From NCBI GenBank assembly GCA_029248405.1, contig JAQWJJ010000006.1, forward strand, positions 1-64,000: DNA of 64,000 bases. Reading direction: 5' to 3'. The notes under the pieces were generated by a model that did no database searches, was not told where the DNA came from, and saw nothing but the letters and a program-made list of their open reading frames with translations. The first letter of the stretch is position 1, and the number at the start of each line of letters is the position of its first letter. The position numbers were made by a program, and so were the translations under genes. Source of the stretch: Flavobacteriaceae bacterium. GTDB lineage: Bacteria > Bacteroidota > Bacteroidia > Flavobacteriales > Flavobacteriaceae. Positions 35,181 through 44,641 of this stretch are shown here, piece after piece.

Positions 35181-35636
35181 ATGAATTTAGAAGCCCTCAA
35201 ACCCAAAATTGAAGCCATCATTAAGGATCAAAGCACCCCAATTGACCCAAAGCTTTCGGCGATATGCACAGAACTTCAAGAGTCCATTTCCTACTACAAC
35301 TGGGTCGGGTATTATTTTGCAGATTTTGACACCAAGACCCTACATCTTAAGGCATACGCGGGGGCACCTACTGATCACACAGTCATTCCATTTGGCAAGG
35401 GGATCTGTGGACAAGTCGCTCTGAGCAATAAGAATTTTGTCGTGCCTGATGTCTCGGCACAAGACAACTACATCGCTTGCAGCATCACCGTTAAATCTGA
35501 AATTGTGGTGCCCCTCTTTGTACAGGAGCAAAATATAGGTCAGATCGACATCGACTCTCATTCAATTGATCCATTCGATCAAAAAGACGAACAATTTTTA
35601 GAGTGGGTGAATGCTCAAGTCGCAACCCTTTTCTAA
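35181..35636 (+). CDS. GAF-domain protein, free methionine-(R)-sulfoxide reductase-like
   Basis: A 151-aa single-GAF cytoplasmic protein. GKGICG (C76), NYIACSxxxxSEIVVPL (C100) and QIDIDS match the fRMsr (YebR-type) active-site signatures, where equivalent cysteines reduce free methionine-R-sulfoxide. The E. coli enzyme has three such cysteines, and I see only two at matching places plus C29. A weak promoter (TTG 35136-35138, 17 nt, TACCTTTA 35156-35163) precedes it. It is followed after 18 bp by the GH13 gene. Confidence 0.88.
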   Translation: MNLEALKPKIEAIIKDQSTPIDPKLSAICTELQESISYYNWVGYYFADFDTKTLHLKAYAGAPTDHTVIPFGKGICGQVALSNKNFVVPDVSAQDNYIACSITVKSEIVVPLFVQEQNIGQIDIDSHSIDPFDQKDEQFLEWVNAQVATLF

Positions 35637-35654
35637 AGCTCATCCTTGTCCTCT

Positions 35655-37406
35655 ATGTCTATAAACTCCAGCAACCAGAACGGATCCCCAGACCTACTCA
35701 GTGGTGTCATGCTCAATGCCTACCCCGACAGCATGGGGCAAAACTTGAGTGGCCTGGTGGCGATGCTTCAAGAACCAGGACTCAAAGGTATTTTTTCTCA
35801 ACTGTATTTATTGCCCACTTTTTTCAATAGCGATCTAGACCGTGGATTTTCGATCATAGACTATGACCTCAACAAAGAATTGGTGTCTGTTGACGATTTA
35901 GAACAATTAAAACAATTGGGCATCCATCTTAAGCTCGACATCGTCCTGAATCATTTATCTGTGGCATCGCCACAATTCAAAGACTTGTTAGAAAAGGGAG
36001 AACAATCGCCTTACAAGGATTTTTTCATCGACTGGAATGAATTCTGGGTGGGCAACGGTGATTTGGACCAGCGCGGCGTCATGATTCCAGAAAAACACTT
36101 ATTGGATCGACTGTTCATGCGCAAGCCTGGGCTGCCCATTTTAAAAGTACCATTTGAGGGTGCTCAAGATCGGTTCTATTGGAATACCTTTTACCAACGT
36201 GTTGCGCTCAAAACCTCTTTAATTGAGGCTCTAGAAGAAAAGACTGGAGTTGATCATCAGTCTTGTCTTTTACTGTTTCGATTGATTGAGCAAGCCATCA
36301 CTGACCAGCTTGATATTCGGACATTAGATTTGAGGGGTTATGAGATCAGCCATGATGACTTGACCCAGCTCATTAAGTCCCACACGTCACTTTTGGGGCA
36401 AATGGACGTCAATGCCAATGCATCAAAAGTTTGGGAGTTTTATCAAGAAACCCTAAACAAGATCCAAGGATATGGGGGTAAAATTCTAAGACTCGATGCC
36501 TTTGCTTACTTGCACAAAGCCATCGGAGAGACCAATTTCTTTAACAAACCCGGAACTTGGACCTATCTCGATCGCCTGAACAAAATGGCACAAAAAAACC
36601 AACTTTGGGTTTTACCAGAAATCCATGCCGAATTTGGACAACACCTGCACGATCAAGTCGCAGAGCAAGGCTTTGGAATTTACGATTTTTTCTTGCCAGG
36701 ACTTGTGATCCATACGATAGAAAAAAGTGACCACAAACCACTACTAAAGTGGGCCAATGAAATCTTAAAAAATGATTTCAAAGTAGTCAATATGTTGGGC
36801 TGCCATGATGGCATACCGGTTCTAGACCTCAAAGGAAAACAAGTCGGTGAAAACTATAACAAAGGCCTGCTGAGCGATGCACAAATTGATGATTTAGTAG
36901 ATTTAATTTTGTCTCGTGGTGGTCGTGTCAAAAATTTGTTTGGCCCTGATGGTTCAAAAATTTCTTATTACCAGATCAATGCCACCTATTATAGTGCCTT
37001 GGGCGCCAATGATCAAAAACTTTTACTGGCACGTGCCATTCAGTTATTCATGCCTGGATTGCCTCAGGTTTGGTATCTCGATTTGTTCGCTGGCGAGAAT
37101 GATGATCAGGCTGCTGACCAGGCAGGTAAGGATGGCCATAAAGAAATCAACAGAACGAATCTCTCACTAGCAGAAATGAATCAACGACTCAAAAAGAAAG
37201 TCGTTCTGGATCAACTCAAAATGATTCGCTTTAGAAACAGTGCCCCAATGTTTCATGGAACGCTCGAGCTTCCCGAGGTTGCAGAAAACCACCTGCACAT
37301 GATTTGGCGCAAGGGGGAGGACTATGCCGTGTTAGAGGCAGATTTAGGCACGCATTTGTTCACGATAAATGTTTATGAAAACCAACAACTGAAGCAAATC
37401 ATTTAA
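35655..37406 (+). CDS. GH13 sucrose-phosphorylase-like glycoside enzyme with insertion
   Basis: A 583-aa cytoplasmic (no signal peptide) GH13 protein resembling subfamily 18. LNAYPDSMG, the region DRGFSIIDYDLN, LDIVLNHLS and SPYKDFFIDW match sucrose and related phosphorylases. Catalytic residues: nucleophile D281 (RLDA), acid/base E322 (LPEIH), stabiliser D385 (CHDG). Between about residues 181 and 247 there is an extra helical segment of roughly 65-80 residues not present in classical sucrose phosphorylases of about 490-500 aa. Glucosylglycerate or another glucoside could be the substrate. I chose the ATG at 35655; an in-frame TTG at 35646 adds three residues. It is isolated from other sugar genes. 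Confidence 0.82.
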   Translation: MSINSSNQNGSPDLLSGVMLNAYPDSMGQNLSGLVAMLQEPGLKGIFSQLYLLPTFFNSDLDRGFSIIDYDLNKELVSVDDLEQLKQLGIHLKLDIVLNHLSVASPQFKDLLEKGEQSPYKDFFIDWNEFWVGNGDLDQRGVMIPEKHLLDRLFMRKPGLPILKVPFEGAQDRFYWNTFYQRVALKTSLIEALEEKTGVDHQSCLLLFRLIEQAITDQLDIRTLDLRGYEISHDDLTQLIKSHTSLLGQMDVNANASKVWEFYQETLNKIQGYGGKILRLDAFAYLHKAIGETNFFNKPGTWTYLDRLNKMAQKNQLWVLPEIHAEFGQHLHDQVAEQGFGIYDFFLPGLVIHTIEKSDHKPLLKWANEILKNDFKVVNMLGCHDGIPVLDLKGKQVGENYNKGLLSDAQIDDLVDLILSRGGRVKNLFGPDGSKISYYQINATYYSALGANDQKLLLARAIQLFMPGLPQVWYLDLFAGENDDQAADQAGKDGHKEINRTNLSLAEMNQRLKKKVVLDQLKMIRFRNSAPMFHGTLELPEVAENHLHMIWRKGEDYAVLEADLGTHLFTINVYENQQLKQII

Positions 37407-37423
37407 TGGCCAATTGACAGGCA

Positions 37424-38677
37424 TTAAAGCCCCGTGCGGATGGCCTCAACAGGATCGAGTTTTGACGCCTTAATCGCCGGCAATATACCACTAACCAAAC
37501 CAATCAGGGCGGCTATGGTGGTCCCAATCAGCATATTCAAACCGGACAACACAAACTCAAAATCTCCGGAGAATTGGGACGCAATGACCGAAACAATAAA
37601 AACTAAGACAATACCAAACAGTCCACCAATAATAGCCAAAATCATAGCTTCAAAAAGAAATTGGTATAAAATAAAACGACGCTTGGCCCCGAGAGACTTC
37701 TGGATGCCAATAAGACTGGTCCGTTCCTTGACGCTTACAAACATGATGTTGGCAATACCAAAACCGCCAACCAATAGTGAGAATCCACTTATAATAATAC
37801 CGATGATGTTCATGGTGCCTGTAATGTTGTTGATGGCATCAGTAAACCCCTGCAACTGATTGATGAAAAAGTCATCGTCTTGATCTGCACCAAGGCCACG
37901 TTTGATCCTCATTTTTTGTTTTAATTCAGCAATAAAGGCATCATTGTCTGCGCCAGGCTTCGGCTTGACTATGACAAAAGGAAAAAGACTCCTGTTGTTC
38001 CCGCCAAAGATCGCACGAACCACGTTAACGGGCACGTAGATAAAAGTGTCTTTTGAATCATTAAAGGCAGATCCTTCTTTTTTGAGCACGCCAATAACAG
38101 TAAATTTCTTGCCATACAAGCGCACTTTTTTGCCAATTGCTTGCTCACTGCTGCCAAAGAGCGCCGTGCCTATTTCGTATCCCAGGACCAAAACTTGAGC
38201 ACCACTGTTCGATTCAAGTGCATTATAGAAACGCCCGGCGTCAAGTTTCAAGGCTTCAATATCATAATATTCATGAGAAAACGCCCCAATATTGGCATTT
38301 TCAACAGACTTATCTTCGTATTTAATGGTTTCGTTGCGCACGTTCAAATTATATGCCACAGCAGCCGCGGAAGGCATAGACCGTTTCAGATATTGATAAT
38401 CTTCGTAGGAAGCTACAGGAAACTGCTCCCACTTCCATCGCGGTACATCGGTCGGGCCAAAAGAAAAATTCCCCAAGTATATGGTGCTGTTATCCAAACC
38501 ATCGAGACTGTCTGTAATTTCAGATTTTAGGGAATCTACCGCAGCCAAAACAGCGATGATAGAAAAGATCCCAATAGTCACCCCTAGTAATGACAAAAAA
38601 GTACGTAACTTATTGTTTGTCAAGGCGCTGATAGCAAAACTAACACTTTCTTTAAGGACGCGTAAATAAATGATCAT
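37424..38677 (-). CDS. ABC transporter permease, MacB/FtsX-like
   Basis: A 417-aa inner-membrane protein. It has a first TM helix after TNNKLRTFLSLLGVTIGIFSI (about residues 20-42), a periplasmic core domain of about 230 residues (MacB_PCD), then three C-terminal TM helices (FtsX domain) with NIMFVSVKERTSLIGIQKSLGAKR. This is the MacB/LolCE-type mechanotransmission architecture, used for lipoprotein or peptide export. The ATPase and adaptor genes are not beside it; it sits alone between convergent and divergent neighbours. Confidence 0.92.
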   Translation of the reverse strand: MIIYLRVLKESVSFAISALTNNKLRTFLSLLGVTIGIFSIIAVLAAVDSLKSEITDSLDGLDNSTIYLGNFSFGPTDVPRWKWEQFPVASYEDYQYLKRSMPSAAAVAYNLNVRNETIKYEDKSVENANIGAFSHEYYDIEALKLDAGRFYNALESNSGAQVLVLGYEIGTALFGSSEQAIGKKVRLYGKKFTVIGVLKKEGSAFNDSKDTFIYVPVNVVRAIFGGNNRSLFPFVIVKPKPGADNDAFIAELKQKMRIKRGLGADQDDDFFINQLQGFTDAINNITGTMNIIGIIISGFSLLVGGFGIANIMFVSVKERTSLIGIQKSLGAKRRFILYQFLFEAMILAIIGGLFGIVLVFIVSVIASQFSGDFEFVLSGLNMLIGTTIAALIGLVSGILPAIKASKLDPVEAIRTGL

Positions 38678-38761
38678 GGGCGAATTTTGAAGCTCTAATG
38701 AACACCATAAAGATAGGTCTTTTTAAACAACTTTAAATCGTCCATTTATTTCATATTTATG

Positions 38762-38769
38762 TACTTTTG
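38762..38769 (+). promoter_or_regulatory. -7 promoter box of purH
   Basis: Perfect TACTTTTG, predicting a leader of about 23 nt before the purH ATG at 38796. No clear TTG at the -33 distance. No PurR-like or riboswitch structure is seen in the 118-bp gap. Confidence 0.55.
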
Positions 38770-38795
38770 TGATCACACTTTGACAATTTATTTTC

Positions 38796-40334
38796 ATGAT
38801 GCAATCGATCAAAATCAAATCGGCGTTAATTTCTGTTTTCCATAAAGAAGGTCTCGGGCCAATTGTCCAAAAGCTTAACGAATTAGGGGTCACTATTTAT
38901 TCTACTGGAGGCACCGAACAATTCATCAAAAATTTAGGAATTTCAGTAGTTCCTGCAGAACAAGTCACGCAGTATCCATCAATTTTGGGCGGTCGGGTCA
39001 AAACCTTGCATCCAAAAATATTCGGTGGTATTTTGAACCGTCAAAACCACCCAGGAGATGTCAAAGAAATGCAGGAGTTCGATATTCCACAACTCGATTT
39101 GGTCATCGTCGACCTCTACCCTTTTGAACAAACTGTGGCCTCAGGAGCGGCCCCTCAAGACATCATTGAAAAAATAGACATCGGTGGGATATCATTGATC
39201 CGTGCTGGAGCTAAAAATTTCGCAGACACGCTCTGCATCTCGTCTGTGGAGGACTACGCTGGTTTACTCGATATGCTCGCTGAGCAAGACGGCCAGAGTA
39301 CTTTAGCGCAGAGGAAATATTATGCGACACGTAGTTTTCAAATTTCTTCACACTATGATGCGGCCATTTTCAATTATTTCAATGCACAAAATGAGGTCTC
39401 CGGATTAAAAATAAGTGCTTCCAGTGGCCAATCATTGCGTTATGGTGAAAACCCACACCAAAAAGGGTCATTTTTTGGGGATTTTGACGCCATGTTTGAT
39501 AAATTACACGGGAAAGAACTCAGCTACAATAACTTACTAGATGTTGATGCTGCTGTAAATCTCATGAGTGAATTTCAAGAGGCTCACGAGCGACCAACTT
39601 TTGCGATTCTTAAGCATAATAATGCCTGTGGAGTCGCTCAATGTGATACATTGTCTTCGGCATATTCCAAAGCTTTAGCCGGCGACCCTGTATCGGCTTT
39701 TGGCGGTGTATTGATTGCCAACAAAAAGATTGACCTTGCCACGGCTGAAAAAATTCACGAATTATTTTGTGAAGTGGTGATTGCGCCTGGATTTAGTCCT
39801 GAAGCACAAAGCGTATTGACCCAAAAAAAGAACCGAATTCTGATGGTGCAACAACTCTTCAATTTACCTGACACGACCGTTAGAACATGCCTCAATGGCT
39901 ATTTGACCCAAGAGCGAGACAACATCACCGATAGTCGGACACATTTGACTACAGCGACAAAAAACCAACCCTCCGAGGCGCAAATAGATGATTTATTATT
40001 TGCCTCCAAGATTTGCAAACACACCAAATCAAATACGATTGTCTTGGCAAAAGACCACCAACTATGTGCCAGCGGCACTGGCCAAACCTCAAGAGTTGAT
40101 GCCTTGATGCAATCCATCAACAAGGCACAATCATTTGGATTTGATCTCAATGGAGCGGTCATGGCAAGTGATGCCTTCTTCCCCTTTCCAGATTGTGTTG
40201 AAATCGCGGACAAAGCAGGAATTAAGGCCGTTATACAGCCTGGAGGTTCCATAAAAGACCAGTTGAGCATAGACTATTGTGACGCGCACAATTTGACAAT
40301 GGTATTTACTGGAATTCGCCATTTTAAGCATTAA
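38796..40334 (+). CDS. purH: Bifunctional AICAR transformylase/IMP cyclohydrolase PurH
   Basis: A 512-aa cytoplasmic enzyme for the last two steps of de novo IMP synthesis. The N-terminal MGS-like cyclohydrolase domain (IKSALISVFHKEGL, YSTGGT, GGRVKTLHPKI) is followed by the AICAR transformylase domain (SLRYGENPHQKG, LKHNNACGVA, and C-terminal GGSIKDQ). Normal length. Starts MMQ; the second Met is equally possible. It lies upstream of mreB, which has its own -7 box overlapping the end of this unit. Confidence 0.97.
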   Translation: MMQSIKIKSALISVFHKEGLGPIVQKLNELGVTIYSTGGTEQFIKNLGISVVPAEQVTQYPSILGGRVKTLHPKIFGGILNRQNHPGDVKEMQEFDIPQLDLVIVDLYPFEQTVASGAAPQDIIEKIDIGGISLIRAGAKNFADTLCISSVEDYAGLLDMLAEQDGQSTLAQRKYYATRSFQISSHYDAAIFNYFNAQNEVSGLKISASSGQSLRYGENPHQKGSFFGDFDAMFDKLHGKELSYNNLLDVDAAVNLMSEFQEAHERPTFAILKHNNACGVAQCDTLSSAYSKALAGDPVSAFGGVLIANKKIDLATAEKIHELFCEVVIAPGFSPEAQSVLTQKKNRILMVQQLFNLPDTTVRTCLNGYLTQERDNITDSRTHLTTATKNQPSEAQIDDLLFASKICKHTKSNTIVLAKDHQLCASGTGQTSRVDALMQSINKAQSFGFDLNGAVMASDAFFPFPDCVEIADKAGIKAVIQPGGSIKDQLSIDYCDAHNLTMVFTGIRHFKH

Positions 40335-40341
40335 TTTTTGT

Positions 40342-40349
40342 TACATTTG
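40342..40349 (+). promoter_or_regulatory. -7 promoter box of the mreB operon
   Basis: Perfect TACATTTG 8 nt after the purH stop, predicting a leader of about 38 nt before the mreB ATG. The -33 position would lie inside purH and shows no TTG. Confidence 0.5.
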
Positions 40350-40389
40350 TAAGAAGCACTACTATTCAACACTTTCATTCTAAAGCGCT

Positions 40390-41418
40390 ATGGGATTTTT
40401 TGATTTCCTTACAGAAGAAATAGCCATTGACCTTGGTACAGCAAATACACTCATTATCCATAACGGAAAAGTTGTCGTGGATGCACCAAGTATTGTCGCG
40501 CGTGATAGAGAGAGTAAAAAAATAATTGCTGTGGGTCGTGAGGCGGCATTGATGCAAGGAAAGACACATGAGAATATCAAGACCATTCGGCCACTAAAAG
40601 ATGGTGTCATTGCTGATTTCGATGCGAGTGAGAAGATGATCAGCATGTTCATTAAAGACATTCCAGCACTTAAGAAAAAATGGCTCACACCTTCCTTGCG
40701 CATGGTCATCTGTATCCCCAGCGGGATCACGGAGGTAGAAATGCGTGCGGTGAAAGAAAGTGCCGAACGGGTCAATGGTAAAGAAGTCTACCTCATTCAT
40801 GAACCAATGGCCGCGGCCATTGGAATTGGTGTAGACATCATGCAACCTAAGGGTAATATGATTGTGGACATCGGAGGAGGGACAACAGAAATTGCTGTTC
40901 TTGCCCTTGGTGGTATCGTTTGTGACAAGTCTGTGAAAATTGCTGGTGATGTCTTCACAAATGACATCGTTTACTACATGCGGACCCAGCACAACCTTTA
41001 TGTCGGTGAGCGGACCGCTGAAAAAATTAAAATTCAAATAGGTGCGGCCACAGAGGACCTGGAATTACCGCCAGAAGAGATGGCCGTACAGGGGCGAGAT
41101 CTCCTGACCGGGAAACCAAAACAAATCCAGACTTCCTACAGAGAAATCGCCAAAGCTTTAGATAAATCAATTCTGCGTATAGAAGATGCGGTTATGGAAA
41201 CTCTATCTCAAACACCTCCCGAGCTTGCCGCAGATATCTACAACACAGGAATATACCTTGCTGGGGGTGGTTCAATGTTGCGGGGCCTAGACAAGCGTCT
41301 TTCTCAAAAAACTGACTTGCCCGTTTATATCGCTGAAGACCCGCTCCGGGCTGTTGTCCGTGGTACCGGAATCTGTCTGAAAAACTTGGCTAAATACAAA
41401 AGTGTCTTGATCAAATAA
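40390..41418 (+). CDS. mreB: Rod-shape-determining protein MreB
   Basis: A 342-aa bacterial actin. Phosphate-1 motif DLGTANT (residues 14-20), phosphate-2 IVDIGGGTTEIAV, the MreB signature MRAVKESAERVNGKEVYLIHEPMAAAIG around residues 118-145, and adenosine motif YLAGGGSMLRGL. Filaments direct lateral wall synthesis. It is the first gene of the mreB-C-D-PBP2-rodA operon. Confidence 0.98.
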   Translation: MGFFDFLTEEIAIDLGTANTLIIHNGKVVVDAPSIVARDRESKKIIAVGREAALMQGKTHENIKTIRPLKDGVIADFDASEKMISMFIKDIPALKKKWLTPSLRMVICIPSGITEVEMRAVKESAERVNGKEVYLIHEPMAAAIGIGVDIMQPKGNMIVDIGGGTTEIAVLALGGIVCDKSVKIAGDVFTNDIVYYMRTQHNLYVGERTAEKIKIQIGAATEDLELPPEEMAVQGRDLLTGKPKQIQTSYREIAKALDKSILRIEDAVMETLSQTPPELAADIYNTGIYLAGGGSMLRGLDKRLSQKTDLPVYIAEDPLRAVVRGTGICLKNLAKYKSVLIK

Positions 41419-41437
41419 AGAGAAACCTCTAGCGACA

Positions 41438-42274
41438 ATGCAGCAGATTATTGATTTTTTTATTCGGAATAAAAATTTCTTGCTTTTTGCTTTACTCTTT
41501 ATCATCGCCCTACAGCGCACCAAAAGTGCCCACAACTATCATCAGACCAGATATTTAGGGTCAACGCACATCGTAGGCGGTTCTTTTTTTCAATGGAAGG
41601 CCTCAATTACTGACTATTTTGATCTCGCCTACCAAAATGAAGTGCTCGCTCGAGAAAATAAAAATCTACGCACGCAACTGCTCAATTCAAAAGACACGAC
41701 AACGACAGTGCTAGTGCCCTCAACAGACACCCTTAATTTCGACCACATAAGAGTCCAGACGGCCAAAGTGATCAATAACAACTTTCATAAAACAAAAAAT
41801 CAATTGACCTTAAACCGAGGCCGACTCAGTGGAATGGAAATTGACATGGGTGTTGTTTCCCCTCAAGGTGTGGTCGGTATTGTCACCCATGTATCAGATC
41901 ACTATGCATTGGTCCAATCAATACTCAACACCCAGAGCAAAATAGTTGCTAAATTTCAAAAATCCCAGCATTTTGGCACCCTTACATGGGACGGCTTTGA
42001 CCCTACTGCATTGCAACTTTTGGAAATTCCAAAAATTGCCCCTATTGCTGTAGGTGACACCCTAGTGACAGATGGAAAATCGACCATATTCCCAGAAGGA
42101 TTACCCATTGGTGTTGTTGTGGGACTGGTTCAGGAACCTTCTAACGACTACTACAACATCACTGTTGCCCCTTTTACAGATATGACCAGTGTCAAACAAG
42201 TCTATGCTGTGTGGCGCCGCGATGCAAATGAGATATTAACCCTAGAGCAACAAGGCGAAAATGGCACAAACTAA
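41438..42274 (+). CDS. mreC: Rod-shape-determining protein MreC
   Basis: A 278-aa inner-membrane protein with one N-terminal TM helix (about 10-28), a coiled coil (about 60-85) and the periplasmic beta-domain pair (LNRGRLSGMEIDMGVVSPQGVVGIV, VAPFTDMTSVKQVYAV). It scaffolds the elongasome. It starts 19 bp after mreB and overlaps mreD by 14 bp. Confidence 0.95.
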   Translation: MQQIIDFFIRNKNFLLFALLFIIALQRTKSAHNYHQTRYLGSTHIVGGSFFQWKASITDYFDLAYQNEVLARENKNLRTQLLNSKDTTTTVLVPSTDTLNFDHIRVQTAKVINNNFHKTKNQLTLNRGRLSGMEIDMGVVSPQGVVGIVTHVSDHYALVQSILNTQSKIVAKFQKSQHFGTLTWDGFDPTALQLLEIPKIAPIAVGDTLVTDGKSTIFPEGLPIGVVVGLVQEPSNDYYNITVAPFTDMTSVKQVYAVWRRDANEILTLEQQGENGTN

Positions 42275-42770
42275 TTGGCTTCGAGAACTAGGGCGTTTTG
42301 TGACGGTATTGCTGGTGCAGGGATTACTCCTGAATCACGTGCGGCTTTTTGGTTATATCAACCCCTATTTCTATCTCTACTTCGTCCTCCTATACCCATT
42401 AACTGGCAACCGAACAATTCTGATAGCACTGTCCTTTTTTTTGGGACTAGGCATCGATATGTTTAGCGACACTGGAGGCGTTCATGCCGCCGCTGCGGTA
42501 TTCGCCGCATGGATACGACCACTTTTGTTGAAGTTTTCATTTGGTGTCAGCTATCAATACAATACCATTAAGGTGCCTTCAGCCCCTCTTCAGCAACAAT
42601 TTATTTATGTCGTGTCCATGGTGATTTTGCATCATTTTTTACTTTTTTCCCTAGAAGCCTTTTCTGGAAGACACTGGGCGTTGATCCTGACCAATACCTT
42701 GGCCTCTGGTATTTTTACGACTGGCCTTATTATTGGTGCCTTTCATTTGTTTAGCACCAGCAACAAATGA
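42261..42770 (+). CDS. mreD: Rod-shape-determining protein MreD
   Basis: A 169-aa inner-membrane protein of about five helices. LLVQGLLLNHVRLFGYINPYFYLYFVLLYPL and a GLGIDMFSDTGGVHAAAAVFAAWIRP motif match the Bacteroidota MreD family. It overlaps mreC by 14 bp and the PBP2 gene by 4 bp, indicating translational coupling. Confidence 0.92.
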   Translation: MAQTNWLRELGRFVTVLLVQGLLLNHVRLFGYINPYFYLYFVLLYPLTGNRTILIALSFFLGLGIDMFSDTGGVHAAAAVFAAWIRPLLLKFSFGVSYQYNTIKVPSAPLQQQFIYVVSMVILHHFLLFSLEAFSGRHWALILTNTLASGIFTTGLIIGAFHLFSTSNK

Positions 42771-44641
42771 GAAAAAATCTATTGTTCTTGATTGTTATCG
42801 GTGTGGGCTTGATCTTCATAGGCCGTCTTTTCTATTTACAGATCTACGAATCCAACTATGCCACACTTTCAGACAATAATGCCATTAAAGTGGTCTACGA
42901 CTACCCACAAAGAGGGTATGTTTATGATAGAAATGGACTGCTTATGGTCGCTAATCAGCCCTCATACGATGTCATGGTCATTCCAAAAGACACAAAGCCT
43001 CTCGACACATTGGAATTCTGTCAACTCCTGAACATAGAGCCGATCGAATTCAATAAGGCCATGGGGCGTGCACGTCGATATTCTCCGCGCCTGCCATCAG
43101 TTGTTGTTGGGCAACTGACTAAAGGTGAATTTGCAGGACTCTCTGAAAAACTCCATAAATACCCCGGATTTTACATTCAAAAAAGATCGCTTAGAGATTA
43201 TCAAGTCGACCACTCGGCCAATGTTTTAGGATACATCTCAGAGGTCAACGATTATACAATAAAAGAAAACCCAGAATATGAAATGGGGGAACTCATAGGC
43301 ACTGCGGGTATTGAAAAGCAATACGAAGAAGTTCTCCGAGGAACCAAGGGCACAAAATATATCCAAAAAGACAATTACAATCGTGACATTGGTCCTTATA
43401 AAGACGGTCAATTTGATGTTCTTCCGCAACGAGGCCAGGACATCACCCTAACCATTGATGCGGCTTTACAAGCCTATGGCGAATCGTTAATGGTCAATAA
43501 ACGTGGCGGAATTGTTGCCCTAGAACCACAAACAGGAGAAATACTTTCTTTAGTGGCCGCACCGAATTACGATCCCGCATTATTGGTCGGCAGACAGCGT
43601 TCGAAAAATTTTACCAAACTTTATTATGATACCATAGCCAAACCTTTATTTGATAGGGTCCTACAAGGGGAATATCCGCCAGGATCACCTTTTAAAACAC
43701 TTACAGCCTTGATTGGTTTGGAAGAAGAGGTCATCAATACTAAAGAACACATCAGCTGTTATGGCAGCTATAATTATGGCGGAGCCAAACCCATGGGTTG
43801 CCATGAGCATAAAACACCATTGTCCATGACTTCAGGAATCGCGTACTCGTGTAATTCTTATTTTGCCACAGTTTATCGCCGAACCATCGATAAATATGAG
43901 ACTCCTCAAGAGGGTATTGAGCGTTGGCGACAACATCTCAGGAGTTTTGGCCTGGGCGATTACCTAGGCTATGATTTGCCTGCAGGCAACAAAGGATTGA
44001 TTCCTGATGCTGAATTTTACAACCGTTATTATCAATACCCAAAATACAAATGGTATACTCCTGCAACAATTTCTAATGCCATTGGACAGGGTGAAGTCCT
44101 GTTGACCCCAATGCAAATGGTTCATTTTACGAGTGTGATCGCCAATAGAGGTCACTTCTATAAACCGCACATCATCAAAAAAATAGAGGGCGGCACCACA
44201 ATTCCTGAGCAATATACCATACGCCATAACACCACCATTGACCCCAAACATTTTGAGCCAGTCATACAAGGCATGGCTGAGGTATATCAATACGGCACGG
44301 CGGCATCACCGGATATAGGCATTAAGGGGATTGAAATTTGTGGCAAAACAGGGACCGCCGAAAACTATATGCGCATTGATGGTGAGCGGGTGCAACTCAC
44401 AGACCACTCTGTATTCATTGCATTTGCACCGAAAGATGATCCAAAAATTTCTATTGCTGTATTTGTCGAAAATGGTTATTGGGGTTCAAGGTGGGCCGGG
44501 CGTATCGCGGGCCTAATGATTGAACAATATTTGACCGGCACCATTACGCGAAAAGATATGGAAGCCTATGTCCTTAATGGCAGTTTGATGAACGAATACG
44601 AAAAACCCTATACAGGGCAACCTTTTAAGATCAATCAATAA
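42767..44641 (+). CDS. mrdA: Penicillin-binding protein 2 (elongasome transpeptidase)
   Basis: A 624-aa class B PBP. N-terminal TM helix (about 5-22), pedestal domain with RGYVYDRNG, then the transpeptidase domain with the three active-site motifs: S307-P-F-K310, S361-C-N363 and K527-T-G-T530. It cross-links new peptidoglycan with RodA. Normal length. The SxxK motif reads SPFK where STFK is usual, a minor variation. The start overlaps mreD and the stop overlaps rodA by one base (TAATG). Confidence 0.96.
   Translation: MRKNLLFLIVIGVGLIFIGRLFYLQIYESNYATLSDNNAIKVVYDYPQRGYVYDRNGLLMVANQPSYDVMVIPKDTKPLDTLEFCQLLNIEPIEFNKAMGRARRYSPRLPSVVVGQLTKGEFAGLSEKLHKYPGFYIQKRSLRDYQVDHSANVLGYISEVNDYTIKENPEYEMGELIGTAGIEKQYEEVLRGTKGTKYIQKDNYNRDIGPYKDGQFDVLPQRGQDITLTIDAALQAYGESLMVNKRGGIVALEPQTGEILSLVAAPNYDPALLVGRQRSKNFTKLYYDTIAKPLFDRVLQGEYPPGSPFKTLTALIGLEEEVINTKEHISCYGSYNYGGAKPMGCHEHKTPLSMTSGIAYSCNSYFATVYRRTIDKYETPQEGIERWRQHLRSFGLGDYLGYDLPAGNKGLIPDAEFYNRYYQYPKYKWYTPATISNAIGQGEVLLTPMQMVHFTSVIANRGHFYKPHIIKKIEGGTTIPEQYTIRHNTTIDPKHFEPVIQGMAEVYQYGTAASPDIGIKGIEICGKTGTAENYMRIDGERVQLTDHSVFIAFAPKDDPKISIAVFVENGYWGSRWAGRIAGLMIEQYLTGTITRKDMEAYVLNGSLMNEYEKPYTGQPFKINQ

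Noticed and set aside
38678-38795. Purine riboswitch or PurR site before purH
   Set aside because: No conserved aptamer core or palindrome is visible in the short AT-rich gap; only a -7 box is seen.
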